Assembly (NCBI GenBank): GCA_005877205.1
Contig: VBPL01000040.1
Location: 1 to 64,000 of the forward strand
Reading direction: 5' to 3'
DNA: 64,000 bases
Source of the DNA: Nitrososphaerota archaeon
GTDB taxonomy: Archaea; Thermoproteota; Nitrososphaeria; Nitrososphaerales; Nitrosopumilaceae
In this document: positions 16,842 to 25,252 of the stretch, in pieces
Position numbering within the stretch: position 1 is the stretch's first letter
Layout: every line of letters starts with the position of its first letter
Position numbers and translations under genes: made by a program
Notes under the pieces: generated by a model
Seen by the model: only the letters and a program-made list of their open reading frames with translations
Databases searched by the model: none
What the model was told of the DNA's origin: nothing

Positions 16842-17575
16842 TTGAAAGCTGTAATTTTGTCCGGAGGACATGGAACCCGTGGAAGGCCTTTACAGACTTT
16901 GTTCCAAAAGCTATGATTCCTGTTCAAGGAAGACCGCTTATCTACCACTTGGTAAGATACCTGTCCTCGTTTAACGTTATTGATGAGATAATCATACTTG
17001 CAGATTTTACTGGCATTGGTAAGCAAATTGAGAGCTATTTTGAAGGTAACATTCTTGTAAAAAAGCCAATTAGATTTGTCCAGGATTCACAGAGCGGAAC
17101 CGGAGGCGACCTACTTCATCTTAGTCGATTCCTTGGCAAAGGTTCAGATTTTCTACTTTGGTTTGTCGATAATCTCAGTCCAATTGATATCAAGGTTATG
17201 CATAAATTCCACAAACAAAAAAAGACCATTGCTACAATTGCGACAAGAAAGTACAGACGAGAAGAAACTGGATTTGCAGTAATAAGAGATGGACTTGTCA
17301 AAGAGTTCAAAGAAAAGCCCGCGATAGAACTTGGAATGGCAGAGTGTCTTGGTGTCTATATGCTAAATTCGAAAATACTGAGTTCAATCAGGTCAAAAAA
17401 GCCCAGAAAAAAAGATCTGAATCTGTCTTACGATATTTTGCAGCCAATGTCAAAGAGTGGTGAGATAAGTGCATACGACATCGGCAGGATACCTTGGATT
17501 GATATCGACTCTCCCACAAGAGTTGATAGAAACAAAGAACTTGTGAGTCAAATAATTAAGAAGCTGGGAACTTAG
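16842..17575 (+). CDS. Nucleotidyltransferase (sugar-nucleotide pyrophosphorylase) with an apparent -1 frameshift
   Basis: The natural start is TTG 16842, two bases after the S9 stop, giving MKAVILSGGHGTRGRPL, the classic pyrophosphorylase signature. At about 16890-16893 the frame must slip by one base: the continuation TDFVPKAMIPVQGRPLIYH is encoded one frame back, and one missing A (TTACAG for TTAACAG) would restore it. The only uninterrupted frame would begin at 16760, inside S9, and lacks the GGxGTR motif. The rest is intact (RFVQDSQSGTGGDLL, ETGFAVIRDG, IDIDSPTRVDRN). It would charge sugars as NDP or dTDP derivatives. Sequencing error, real mutation or programmed shift cannot be told apart here. 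Confidence 0.8.
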
Positions 17576-18146
17576 TGTTTGCCTGAGATCTTTCGTATTT
17601 TGATATTTTATCTTCACGCGTTAGAGTAATTGCAATATCATCTAGTCCCTCAAGAAGAATTTTCTTCCAATGATCCTCTATTTCAAATGGAATCTGGGTA
17701 CCATCAAATTTGATGAGTTGGTTTTCCAAATCTACTTCGATTTCGGATTTTGTCTCAAAGAGTTTTTGCAATGTTTGTTTGCTTACCTTTATTGGAAGGA
17801 CACCGTTCTTGAAGCAGTTGCTGTAGAAGATATCTGCAAACGAGGTAGATATTATTACTCGAAATCCGTAATCTAGCAATGCCCAGACAGCATGCTCTCT
17901 ACTAGAACCACAACCAAAGTTGTCTCGCGTAACCAAGATCTTGGAGTTTTTGTATTCAAGGTCGTTTAAGATAAAATCTCTTCTTGCCTTGCCGTCCTTT
18001 TCGAACCTCCAGTCAAAGAATAAGTACTGGCCAAATCCAGCCTTTTTTATTAGCTTTAGAAATTGCTTGGGAACTATTTGATCAGTATCTACGTTGATTT
18101 TGTCTAATGGGGTAATAATGCTATGAATTGTTCTAAACGGTTCCAT
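17556..18146 (-). CDS. leuD: 3-isopropylmalate dehydratase small subunit, bacterial type
   Basis: A 196-aa swivel domain with INVDTDQIVPKQFLK, NFGCGSSREHAVWAL and SNCFKNGVLPI. The length matches bacterial LeuD (about 200 aa) and exceeds the archaeal form (about 160-170). With the adjoining LeuC it isomerises 2- to 3-isopropylmalate in leucine synthesis. It is 1 bp after leuC, and its 3' end overlaps the convergent nucleotidyltransferase by 20 bp. Confidence 0.95.
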   Translation of the reverse strand: MEPFRTIHSIITPLDKINVDTDQIVPKQFLKLIKKAGFGQYLFFDWRFEKDGKARRDFILNDLEYKNSKILVTRDNFGCGSSREHAVWALLDYGFRVIISTSFADIFYSNCFKNGVLPIKVSKQTLQKLFETKSEIEVDLENQLIKFDGTQIPFEIEDHWKKILLEGLDDIAITLTREDKISKYERSQANTKFPAS

Positions 18147-18147
18147 T

Positions 18148-19560
18148 TCAGTTCAAATCCATTTCTCTTACGTCCACAAAATGTCCGTAAATTGATGCAG
18201 CAGCTGCCATCACTGGACTTACAAGATGCGTTCTGCCTCCTGTCCCTTGTCTTCCTTCAAAGTTTCTGTTTGATGTACTCGCACATCTTTCACCAGTTGC
18301 TAGTATGTCAGGGTTCATACCTAGACACATGCTACAACCTGATTCGCGCCATTCAAATCCTGCGTCTTTAAAAATTTTGTCAAGGCCAATCTCTTCTGCT
18401 TGTTTTTTTACATTTTGTGATCCTGGTACTATCATGGCTCGAACTTTTGGCGAGACCTTCTTTCCTTTTACAATCGTTGATGCTTCAATCAAATCTTCCA
18501 ATCTAGAATTGGTGCAAGAACCGATGAAGACTCGATCAACTGTGATATCAGTAATTGGAGTTCCAGGTTTGAGTCCCATGTACTGGAGCGCTCTGTTTGC
18601 CGCTTTTTCTTCTTCTGGATTTCCTTTTGCATATTCTTCGGCAAACGGAACACTCCCGGTAACATCCACTGTCATTGCAGGATTTGTCCCCCAGCTGACC
18701 TGTGGCACAATTTTATCTGTACAAATTGTAAAGGACTTGTCAAACTTGGCACCAGAGTCTGTCTTTAGGTTTTCCTTCCAATATTCTACATATTCATCAT
18801 AATTTTTCGGAATATACCTTCTTCCCTTCAAGTACTGAAATGTCTTCTCATCTGGCGCAACTAAGCCAGCCCTTGCTCCCCCCTCGATTGACATGTTACA
18901 TATAGTCATTCTCTGTTCCATGCTGAATTCTGATACAACCTCTCCTTTATACTCGAATACACATCCAACCCCACCCCCAGTTCCAATTTCTCTAATTATT
19001 GATAGAATGATGTCTTTTGCAGTAACTGCGTGAGGATTTTTTCTTTTTCCTTCGATTTTGATCTCAAATGTATTTGGTTTTTCCATCCAGATGCATTGAG
19101 TAGCTAAGACATGTTCAACATCGCTTGTTCCTATACCAAATGCAAACGCACCAAAGGCGCCCTGAGTAGATGTATGACTATCACCACACACTATTGTGGT
19201 TCCCGGAAGTGTGATGCCAAGTTCAGGACCGATTACATGAACTATACCTTGATTTGGGCTGTTAATGTCAAAAAGCTGAATTCCAAATTCCTTGCAGTTT
19301 CTTTCTAGTGCTTGTATCTGCATGGCAGATGTCTGGTCCACAATAGGAAGTGAACGATTGTTTGTTGGTACGTTATGATCCATTGTTGCAAAAGTAAGAT
19401 CTGGTCGTCTAACCTTTCTTTTGTTCATTCTCAATCCATCAAATGCCTGAGGAGATGTTACTTCATGAACTAGATGTCTGTCTATGTAAAGTAATGAACG
19501 TCCATCTTGTTCATCGATTAGGTGCGAATTCCAAATTTTTTCAAATAAGGTTTTTGTCAT
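18148..19560 (-). CDS. leuC: 3-isopropylmalate dehydratase large subunit, bacterial type
   Basis: A 470-aa aconitase-family enzyme. The 4Fe-4S ligands lie in FIGSCTNSR and [12 protein letters not shown], and [21 protein letters not shown] and [13 protein letters not shown] are present. The length and motifs match bacterial LeuC (about 466 aa). Minus-strand TTATATCTC is about 28 bp before the ATG, and GAGGAG lies 12 bases before it. Probable ancient acquisition from bacteria, since a second, archaeal-type enzyme lies beside it. Confidence 0.95.
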   Translation of the reverse strand: MTKTLFEKIWNSHLIDEQDGRSLLYIDRHLVHEVTSPQAFDGLRMNKRKVRRPDLTFATMDHNVPTNNRSLPIVDQTSAMQIQALERNCKEFGIQLFDINSPNQGIVHVIGPELGITLPGTTIVCGDSHTSTQGAFGAFAFGIGTSDVEHVLATQCIWMEKPNTFEIKIEGKRKNPHAVTAKDIILSIIREIGTGGGVGCVFEYKGEVVSEFSMEQRMTICNMSIEGGARAGLVAPDEKTFQYLKGRRYIPKNYDEYVEYWKENLKTDSGAKFDKSFTICTDKIVPQVSWGTNPAMTVDVTGSVPFAEEYAKGNPEEEKAANRALQYMGLKPGTPITDITVDRVFIGSCTNSRLEDLIEASTIVKGKKVSPKVRAMIVPGSQNVKKQAEEIGLDKIFKDAGFEWRESGCSMCLGMNPDILATGERCASTSNRNFEGRQGTGGRTHLVSPVMAAAASIYGHFVDVREMDLN

Positions 19561-19611
19561 GCAAATTACTTCTCCTCAAACGAGAGATATAATAGTATAA
19601 GAATTTGATTT

Positions 19612-20094
19612 CTATGGTTTGTAGTTAAAAAGCCCTCCCGCTGAAATTATCTTTCCAACCAATTCAGGGAATGGCTTCATTTTGTAGGTCTTGTTTTTTG
19701 TCAAATTTTTGATTTCATTTTTAGATATGTCAATCTCAAGAAAGTCACTATCTGAGATATCCTTGTAAGCATTCTCCTCAATTTCAATTGGAAGCAAGAA
19801 TGCACCGTCTACGGCGTTACGGTAAAATATTCTTGCAAAGGACAAAGCCAACACTGCCTTTATTCCAGAGTATGAAAGTGCGATTGGAGCGTGTTCTCTT
19901 GAAGAACCACAACCAAAATTCCTTCCTGCTACTATGAAGTCGCCTGGCTTTACTCTTTTGTGAAAGTCCTTGTCAAGCCCTTCCATTGCATGCTTTGCAA
20001 GTTCGCCATAGTCGTGAATCTTAAGATATGGTCCTGGTAAAATGACATCTGTATCGATATCGTCTTTGTCATATTTTATTACAGAGCCCTTCAT
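19612..20094 (-). CDS. Archaeal-type isopropylmalate/homoaconitate dehydratase small subunit
   Basis: A 160-aa small subunit with IDTDVILPGPYLKIHDYGEL and NFGCGSSREHAPIAL. The substrate loop reads YLKI; in characterised archaeal homologues a basic residue here (YLRT) goes with homoaconitate or broad specificity, while YLVM-like loops go with isopropylmalate. That suggests homoaconitase (LysU-like) in the aminoadipate lysine pathway, but it is inference from one loop. ATG overlaps the large-subunit stop by 4 bp. Confidence 0.88.
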   Translation of the reverse strand: MKGSVIKYDKDDIDTDVILPGPYLKIHDYGELAKHAMEGLDKDFHKRVKPGDFIVAGRNFGCGSSREHAPIALSYSGIKAVLALSFARIFYRNAVDGAFLLPIEIEENAYKDISDSDFLEIDISKNEIKNLTKNKTYKMKPFPELVGKIISAGGLFNYKP

Positions 20095-21365
20095 TTTAGA
20101 TCCCTAGGGTCAGTGATCTTACCTGTTACGGCTGATGCTGCAGTAACAAGTGGCGATGCAAGATAGGTCTTGGATTCTACATGTCCCATTCTTCCTGGAA
20201 AGTTTCTGTTCGTAGTACTTATACAGACCTCATCTTTTGCCAATACACCCATGTGTGCTCCACAACATGCTCCACATGTTGGCGGTCCAACAACAACTCC
20301 TGCATCCATGAAAATCTTCAAAAGTCCTTCGTCCATTGCTTTTCTGAATATGGACATAGCTGCGGGTAAGACCTCAGTTCTTATCTTCACAGTTCGCCCT
20401 TTGAGAATTTTTGCAACAGCACGCAAATCTTCTAGCTTTGCGCCTGTACATGAGCCAATGTATGCTTTGTCAAGCTCTGTAGAAGAGAGTTCACGTGCAA
20501 CAACAATATTTTCTGGTGAAAATGGTTTTGCCACAATAGGCTCTAGCTCCGATGCCTCATACTCGTACACTTTTTCGTATCGAGCATCTGCATCACCATG
20601 AACCTCGTTATATTTGCTAGCGCCTCTCGCTGCAAGATAATCTCTTATTTGTTGATCTGGTTCTATTATTCCATTTTTTGCACCTGCTTCTGTTGTCATG
20701 TTTGTAAGTGTAAGCCGTTCCTCAACAGACATTTCTGAAATTCCAGTGCCACCAAACTGCATTGTCTTGTATGCTGCACCATCGGTACCAATATCGCCAA
20801 TTATTTTTAATATGAAGTCTTTTGCCATCACATAATCTGGGAGTTTACCATTGAGCTTAAAGTATAATGTCTCCGGCACTTTGAACCAAATTTTTCCATT
20901 TAACATAACATAGGCAACATCAGTGTGACCAAGACCAGCTGCAAACGCTCCGAGAGCTCCCGTTGTATTTGTGTGAGAGTCACCTCCAACGTAAACCTCG
21001 CCTGGCGATACCATTGCTTCTTCATGAGATAGTGTGTGACAGATCCCATATTGGCCCATTCCATACTTGAAATGTTTCTTTATTCCAAATTGCTTTGTGA
21101 AATTAGTTAACAATACTATATTTTGCGCCGATATTTTGTCAGCCGCTGGGACAAAGTGATCCTCAGCAACCCACACTTTGTCAGGATCCCACAACCTGTC
21201 AATTTTCATTCCTCCCTTTTTCAATTTTTCAAATACTGCTATTACTCCTGGTCCTGATACATCATGAACCATTACTTTATCTACGTTTACAAATATCACG
21301 TCTCCCGGAGATACCTTAGGCTTACCTGAAGCTCGTGCTAGAATTTTCTCAGTAATGTTCAACAC
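20091..21365 (-). CDS. Archaeal-type isopropylmalate/homoaconitate dehydratase large subunit
   Basis: A 424-aa aconitase-family large subunit of archaeal length (about 420). Fe-S ligands are in YIGSCTGAKLEDL and PTCGACCGAHMG; VGGDSHTNTTGALGAFAAGLGHTD and STTNRNFPGRMGH are also present. It pairs with the 160-aa small subunit. Candidate LysT-type homoaconitase, because a separate bacterial-type LeuCD can serve leucine synthesis. Confidence 0.9.
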   Translation of the reverse strand: MLNITEKILARASGKPKVSPGDVIFVNVDKVMVHDVSGPGVIAVFEKLKKGGMKIDRLWDPDKVWVAEDHFVPAADKISAQNIVLLTNFTKQFGIKKHFKYGMGQYGICHTLSHEEAMVSPGEVYVGGDSHTNTTGALGAFAAGLGHTDVAYVMLNGKIWFKVPETLYFKLNGKLPDYVMAKDFILKIIGDIGTDGAAYKTMQFGGTGISEMSVEERLTLTNMTTEAGAKNGIIEPDQQIRDYLAARGASKYNEVHGDADARYEKVYEYEASELEPIVAKPFSPENIVVARELSSTELDKAYIGSCTGAKLEDLRAVAKILKGRTVKIRTEVLPAAMSIFRKAMDEGLLKIFMDAGVVVGPPTCGACCGAHMGVLAKDEVCISTTNRNFPGRMGHVESKTYLASPLVTAASAVTGKITDPRDLK

Positions 21366-21435
21366 GAAAAATGGACTTTATTTGAAATTAAAATGTTTGC
21401 AGAACCCTAAATAGTAATAGCATTTAAAATCAACT

Positions 21436-22206
21436 ATGTCGCTTACAGTCCTTCCTGTGAAATCCTCATTAAAAACAGAAGAATTTGATCTATTTGAAAG
21501 TCTTGCATCAGACCTAGAAAGGAACAATTTGAAACCTGAAAATGGAGATGTGGTTGTAATATCAAGTAAGTATGTTGCAAACTCGCAAGGAAGGATGATT
21601 GAATTTGAAAAAGTTGTACCATCTTCTGATGCGAAGAATCTTGCGTCAAAATTTCGTATGAAGCCAAAAATGGCAGAGATAATTCTAAGGGAATCTGATG
21701 TCATATTTGGAGGGATTGCTGGATTTATACTTACATCGGCAGATAATATACTCGCACCTAACGCTGGCATAGACAAATCCAACACTAAAAGTGGCAGTGT
21801 TGTTCTATATCCTATTGATTCCTATTCTGTAGCAGAACAGCTCAAGCGAAAATTTCTGCTAAAGTATAACGTTCATGTTGGTATGATCATAGCAGACAGT
21901 AGATTGATGCCAGGTAGAGCAGGGACTGTAGGTATTGCAGTTGCATGCGCAGGTGTAGAACCTACATCGGATCTACGGGGTCAAAAAGACCTTCATGGTA
22001 ATCCTCTAAAAGTTACATTCCAAGCAGTTGCCGACAATCTTGCCTCGATAGCAAATCTCAAGATGGGTGAAGGCGCTGATGCCATTCCCATTGCCATAAT
22101 TAGAAACTCTGGAGCAAAGATTACAAACAGAAGGATACGAGAGGATGAGATGGCCATCTCTTATGAACAATGTGTATATGTTCGTGGACTAGAAACAGGA
22201 ATCTAA
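21436..22206 (+). CDS. cofE: Coenzyme F420-0:L-glutamate ligase
   Basis: A 256-aa CofE/FbiB-N family ligase that adds glutamate to F420-0 using GTP. Visible family segments are DVVVISSKYVANSQGR, VGMIIADSRLMPGRAGTVGIAVACAG, DLRGQKDLHGNPLKVT and VADNLASIANLKMGEGADAIP. It points to F420 use by this organism, as known in Thaumarchaeota. Confidence 0.95.
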   Translation: MSLTVLPVKSSLKTEEFDLFESLASDLERNNLKPENGDVVVISSKYVANSQGRMIEFEKVVPSSDAKNLASKFRMKPKMAEIILRESDVIFGGIAGFILTSADNILAPNAGIDKSNTKSGSVVLYPIDSYSVAEQLKRKFLLKYNVHVGMIIADSRLMPGRAGTVGIAVACAGVEPTSDLRGQKDLHGNPLKVTFQAVADNLASIANLKMGEGADAIPIAIIRNSGAKITNRRIREDEMAISYEQCVYVRGLETGI

Positions 22207-22217
22207 AGATAACCATA

Positions 22218-22228
22218 GTTTTAATAGG
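22218..22228 (+). promoter_or_regulatory. TATA box deciding the start at 22251
   Basis: GTTTTAATAGG is centred about 28 bp before ATG 22251, which supports a leaderless transcript and argues against the longer frame starting at 22170 inside cofE. Confidence 0.5.
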
Positions 22229-22250
22229 GCTAAATTGGACGCCAAGCTAT

Positions 22251-22805
22251 ATGGTGGAATTCTTCACTAGGTACCCCAAAACTATATCCTTTCTAGATGG
22301 ATTGAGGGGCAGGATTAAGGTGGATAAGATGAGTGGGGTAGAACAACTAACCATAGTTGTCAAGAAAAGCGTGGATGACATGCTGAGGATCTTCTTTAAT
22401 GAGGGTTTCACGCATGTCAAGTTTGAACACAAACAGACAACACAAATTGGTCATGGGCTATCTCTCAAACTCAAAAAGCCTTGGGAAATGCATGTTAGAC
22501 TTTTAGAGATGAAAAAGGGACTTGTTGCCATACAAGCTGAAGTCGAAGTATCACGAGACTATCTTCAACATCTATTCTGTCAAAGGACACCGGTGTTTTA
22601 TGAAATAGAGACACTGCTCAAAAAGCATCAAATTGAATACAGAATTTGGAATCAAAGAATACGAAAGTATGTCAAAGCAGTATTTGATAATTACAAGGTC
22701 CAGCTTAAGACTCCTAGTTTTCCTGTATTGGCCTGGAAGCCAATGCTATATGTGATAGTAACAATAGGTGGGCTTTATCTATTCAAGTATATCCTCACAA
22801 TTTAG
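22251..22805 (+). CDS. Hypothetical protein with one C-terminal membrane anchor
   Basis: A 184-aa basic, soluble protein from ATG 22251, ending in a single hydrophobic helix (PMLYVIVTIGGLYLFKYILTI) that would anchor it with the N-terminus in the cytoplasm. No motif is recognised. The body is mixed alpha/beta, with a conserved-looking YEIETLLKKHQIEYRIWNQRIRKYVK segment split between helix and strand. A tail-anchored topology is unusual for archaeal proteins of this size. The start is set by the TATA box at 22218-22228. Confidence 0.7.
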   Translation: MVEFFTRYPKTISFLDGLRGRIKVDKMSGVEQLTIVVKKSVDDMLRIFFNEGFTHVKFEHKQTTQIGHGLSLKLKKPWEMHVRLLEMKKGLVAIQAEVEVSRDYLQHLFCQRTPVFYEIETLLKKHQIEYRIWNQRIRKYVKAVFDNYKVQLKTPSFPVLAWKPMLYVIVTIGGLYLFKYILTI

Positions 22806-22868
22806 AAGATATAATTGGTAAAAAATTTTCTAAATTAAATTCAAATTTGAATATAAATCTGCATATAG

Positions 22869-23176
22869 TTCAAAAAGATAACGGCAAACGACACTTTTGA
22901 TGGAAGTTTTGTTCTATGGGATAGCAACAACGATGGCGTAGTAAGTGCCGGAGACAAGTTTGATTTCCGCGTTATTGAACATGGACAAATAATGGATTCA
23001 AGTGAGAACAAAATAGAGACATTTACTGCTACAGATCACTTGAATGAGAATTCTGGTGGACCACTTATTACGGTTCAAATCAACGTAATAGTGATATATG
23101 CGGAGGATCAGGCAAAGTATTCCATGTTCACTCTGGTATAACCGTGGACGAGAACGAAGAATTTCATCCTCACTAA
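22869..23176 (+). pseudogene. Remnant of an EF-hand-like secreted protein gene
   Basis: An open frame without a start codon begins after the TAG at 22866. It encodes FVLWDSNNDGVVSAGDKFDF, with a DxNxDGxxxxxD calcium loop like EF-hand or dockerin modules. Near 23085 the coding sense moves one frame and continues as CGGSGKVFHVHSGITVDENE to TAA 23176. A missing 5' end plus a frameshift in a 440-bp gap indicates a decayed gene. Thaumarchaea encode many secreted proteins with such loops, so the parent may be another gene in the genome. Confidence 0.55.
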
Positions 23177-23245
23177 CATACGTAGTCTTGCCAAATGCAT
23201 TGTTTAACAAATTCTTTAATTACAATTTTTCATCATACTTTGTAA

Positions 23246-23779
23246 GTGAGCTCGTCTAGACCTCCGCTGTCATTAAGATTCTATGGAATATCTCCATGGG
23301 AACTTGAAGTAATCTACGCGCTCCTTAACAGTCTTTTTGCAGTTAACGAACATCCAGATGCTGAACAGGAAGATGAGTACTATACCGTGGTTGACATCAC
23401 ATTTCCACTTGCTTTCAATGATGCTTTTTTTAGGTGGTTTGGAAGCTCAAGGTGGGATAAGATGAAGGGTATTTTGAAAGAATTGAAGAGACGACGCGGT
23501 GATGGAACGACCCTACGAATATACATGAAATTTACTGGAACGCCAAACATTACATTCATGATAGACCTTGACCAGAGAAACCAATTTGATGCAGCCATTG
23601 ACAAGATAGATTTTGTGCTGGAATTGATACCATTTCATCTTGATCCAAAAAAGTTGCCTCGTGATATCACACAAGTATGGTATCATTTTGATGAGATGTC
23701 TGGGAGATGGACTATCACTTCTGCCGCATCAACAAAAGAAACCTACCTATTCTCACAAAACGAATGGAAGGTTACTTGA
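23246..23779 (+). CDS. Conserved-looking hypothetical protein
   Basis: A 177-aa soluble protein, no cysteines, rich in Phe, Trp and Asp, with LRFYGISPWELEVIYALLNSL at the start and a charged KGILKELKRRRGDGTT segment. GTG start with a TATA-like CTTTAATTA about 28 bp upstream, consistent with leaderless translation. The pattern of alternating strands and amphipathic helices suggests one alpha/beta domain. No function can be assigned. It overlaps the convergent gene by 8 bp. Confidence 0.7.
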   Translation: MSSSRPPLSLRFYGISPWELEVIYALLNSLFAVNEHPDAEQEDEYYTVVDITFPLAFNDAFFRWFGSSRWDKMKGILKELKRRRGDGTTLRIYMKFTGTPNITFMIDLDQRNQFDAAIDKIDFVLELIPFHLDPKKLPRDITQVWYHFDEMSGRWTITSAASTKETYLFSQNEWKVT

Positions 23780-24206
23780 TTTCTTTTTCTAGTGGCTCAA
23801 GAAGAGAATGTAATTCACGATATTTCTTTTCCATAAAATCTAGTGATTCTTCCAGTTTCTTTGATTTACCGTATTTGTATCGGATAAGCTCTCTGTGTCT
23901 CCAAAAATTCTTTCCCTCTCCGACAGACATTGTACTAAAGTAGTCAGGACCTTTGAGACTATCAGGCAGTTTGATATTATAAGGAAACAGAAATTCTGCC
24001 ATAAACCATTCGTCACCATCTGGATAATCAGAACCGGTATCGATATCAAAAAAGAGATGGAGTAGACTTGTTTGCATGAGACCGTCATCTCTTATTGTGG
24101 GATGTTTTATGTCCGATTTTTTAAAATCCAAGTTAAGAAGATTTGGTTCAAAGTACCCCTTGATTATGGATTTGCGGAAAACCCTGTTTACCTCATCCAG
24201 GTTCAA
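23772..24206 (-). CDS. Hypothetical protein
   Basis: A 144-aa soluble acidic protein with an aromatic middle part (DEWFMAEFLFPYNIKLP) and a C-terminal amphipathic helix that may be a short coiled coil (KKLEESLDFMEKKYRELHSLLEPLEKEI). No cysteine or known motif. Lies convergent to the 177-aa gene and 80 bp downstream of the oxidoreductase genes on the same strand. Confidence 0.65.
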   Translation of the reverse strand: MNLDEVNRVFRKSIIKGYFEPNLLNLDFKKSDIKHPTIRDDGLMQTSLLHLFFDIDTGSDYPDGDEWFMAEFLFPYNIKLPDSLKGPDYFSTMSVGEGKNFWRHRELIRYKYGKSKKLEESLDFMEKKYRELHSLLEPLEKEIK

Positions 24207-24286
24207 TTCAGAATTTCTTCCTTCATCATGCTAATAACTTAGATCATTATCCCTATGAGCTTGATAAATAAATCCAGTCAGGGGTC

Positions 24287-25252
24287 CTATACCTCTAAGG
24301 AATCCAGTATTTTTGAAATATCAGTTATTGGCCTACTACCAGAAGAAATTTCTTGATATGCTGGTGGATTTTCAAGATAGTTTGGAATCCTGTCAGCTAT
24401 CCTTTCGTGGTATGGGGCAACTATCTCGTTTTTGTAGAATATTCCTGTCGGGATTTTACTGTCCCATTCGTTTGACTTGATTAGTGCCTGTGCTATCTTT
24501 TCATTTTCCTCATCTGGCGAATCGATATGTACTACTGGGTCAAAGCCCGTGTCTTCTAGCTTGTAGATCCTAGGTCTTGGCTTCTTTGTTATCTCATCTA
24601 TGTGGTCCATTCCTGCAAACCAGTCTCTTGTATTGATATCATTGTAGGTAGGACAAGGCTGTAATACATCCAGGAAGGCAAGCCCCTTGTGCTTTACAGC
24701 CGCAATTATGAGATCCTTTAGCTGTCTTACGTCATAAGCATAGCCTCGTGCAACAAACGTAAATCCGCTAGCGACAGCCAGTGCAATTGGGTTTACAGCT
24801 TGGTTAACATTTGGTTCTGGAAGAGACTTTGTTTTAAGTCCAAGCTTCAGCGTTGGAGAAGCTTGCCCTTTTGTAAGACCATAAACTGCGTTGTTGAATA
24901 TGATGTATGTCATGTCTACATTTCTTCTACCAGCTGCAACAAAGTGGCCTGCTCCTATACCCAGGCCATCGCCATCTCCGCCTGCTGCTATAATTGTCAT
25001 TTCAGGATTTGCAAGCTTGGCCCCTTGCGCAAACGTTAGAACTCTTCCATGTAACGTATGAATACCGTATACGTTGACAAAGTGCGATGTCTTGCCAGAA
25101 CATCCAATTCCTGAAAATATGGCTGCCTTGTGTCTCGGCATATTCAGTTCGGCAAGTGCCATCTGTATGGCGTTTACAATTCCAAAGTCTCCACAGCCTG
25201 GGCACCAATCATTGTGAACTTCTGTGGTATAATCTGAAAGATTAGACACCAT
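24287..25252 (-). CDS. korB: 2-oxoacid:ferredoxin oxidoreductase beta subunit
   Basis: A 321-aa thiamine-diphosphate subunit with [10 protein letters not shown] near the start, [28 protein letters not shown] for Mg-TPP, and [16 protein letters not shown]. It oxidatively decarboxylates 2-oxoacids to acyl-CoA or, reversed, fixes CO2, using ferredoxin. It is probably 2-oxoglutarate/pyruvate type; the motifs do not separate the substrates. It overlaps korA by 11 bp. Confidence 0.94.
   Translation of the reverse strand: MVSNLSDYTTEVHNDWCPGCGDFGIVNAIQMALAELNMPRHKAAIFSGIGCSGKTSHFVNVYGIHTLHGRVLTFAQGAKLANPEMTIIAAGGDGDGLGIGAGHFVAAGRRNVDMTYIIFNNAVYGLTKGQASPTLKLGLKTKSLPEPNVNQAVNPIALAVASGFTFVARGYAYDVRQLKDLIIAAVKHKGLAFLDVLQPCPTYNDINTRDWFAGMDHIDEITKKPRPRIYKLEDTGFDPVVHIDSPDEENEKIAQALIKSNEWDSKIPTGIFYKNEIVAPYHERIADRIPNYLENPPAYQEISSGSRPITDISKILDSLEV

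Noticed and set aside
16760-17575. Continuous 271-codon reading of the nucleotidyltransferase starting inside S9
   Set aside because: It overlaps S9 by 80 bp, its first ~40 residues are the S9 tail in another frame, and it lacks the GGxGTR motif that is found in the adjacent frame from TTG 16842.
19612-21365. Aconitase-X type mevalonate-5-phosphate dehydratase
   Set aside because: The large subunit has the ordinary aconitase/isopropylmalate isomerase Cys motifs, and the small subunit has GCGSSREHA, not the AcnX pattern.
22998-23210. 70-codon minus-strand frame in the 23 kb gap
   Set aside because: It runs against the EF-hand-like remnant and has no features of its own.
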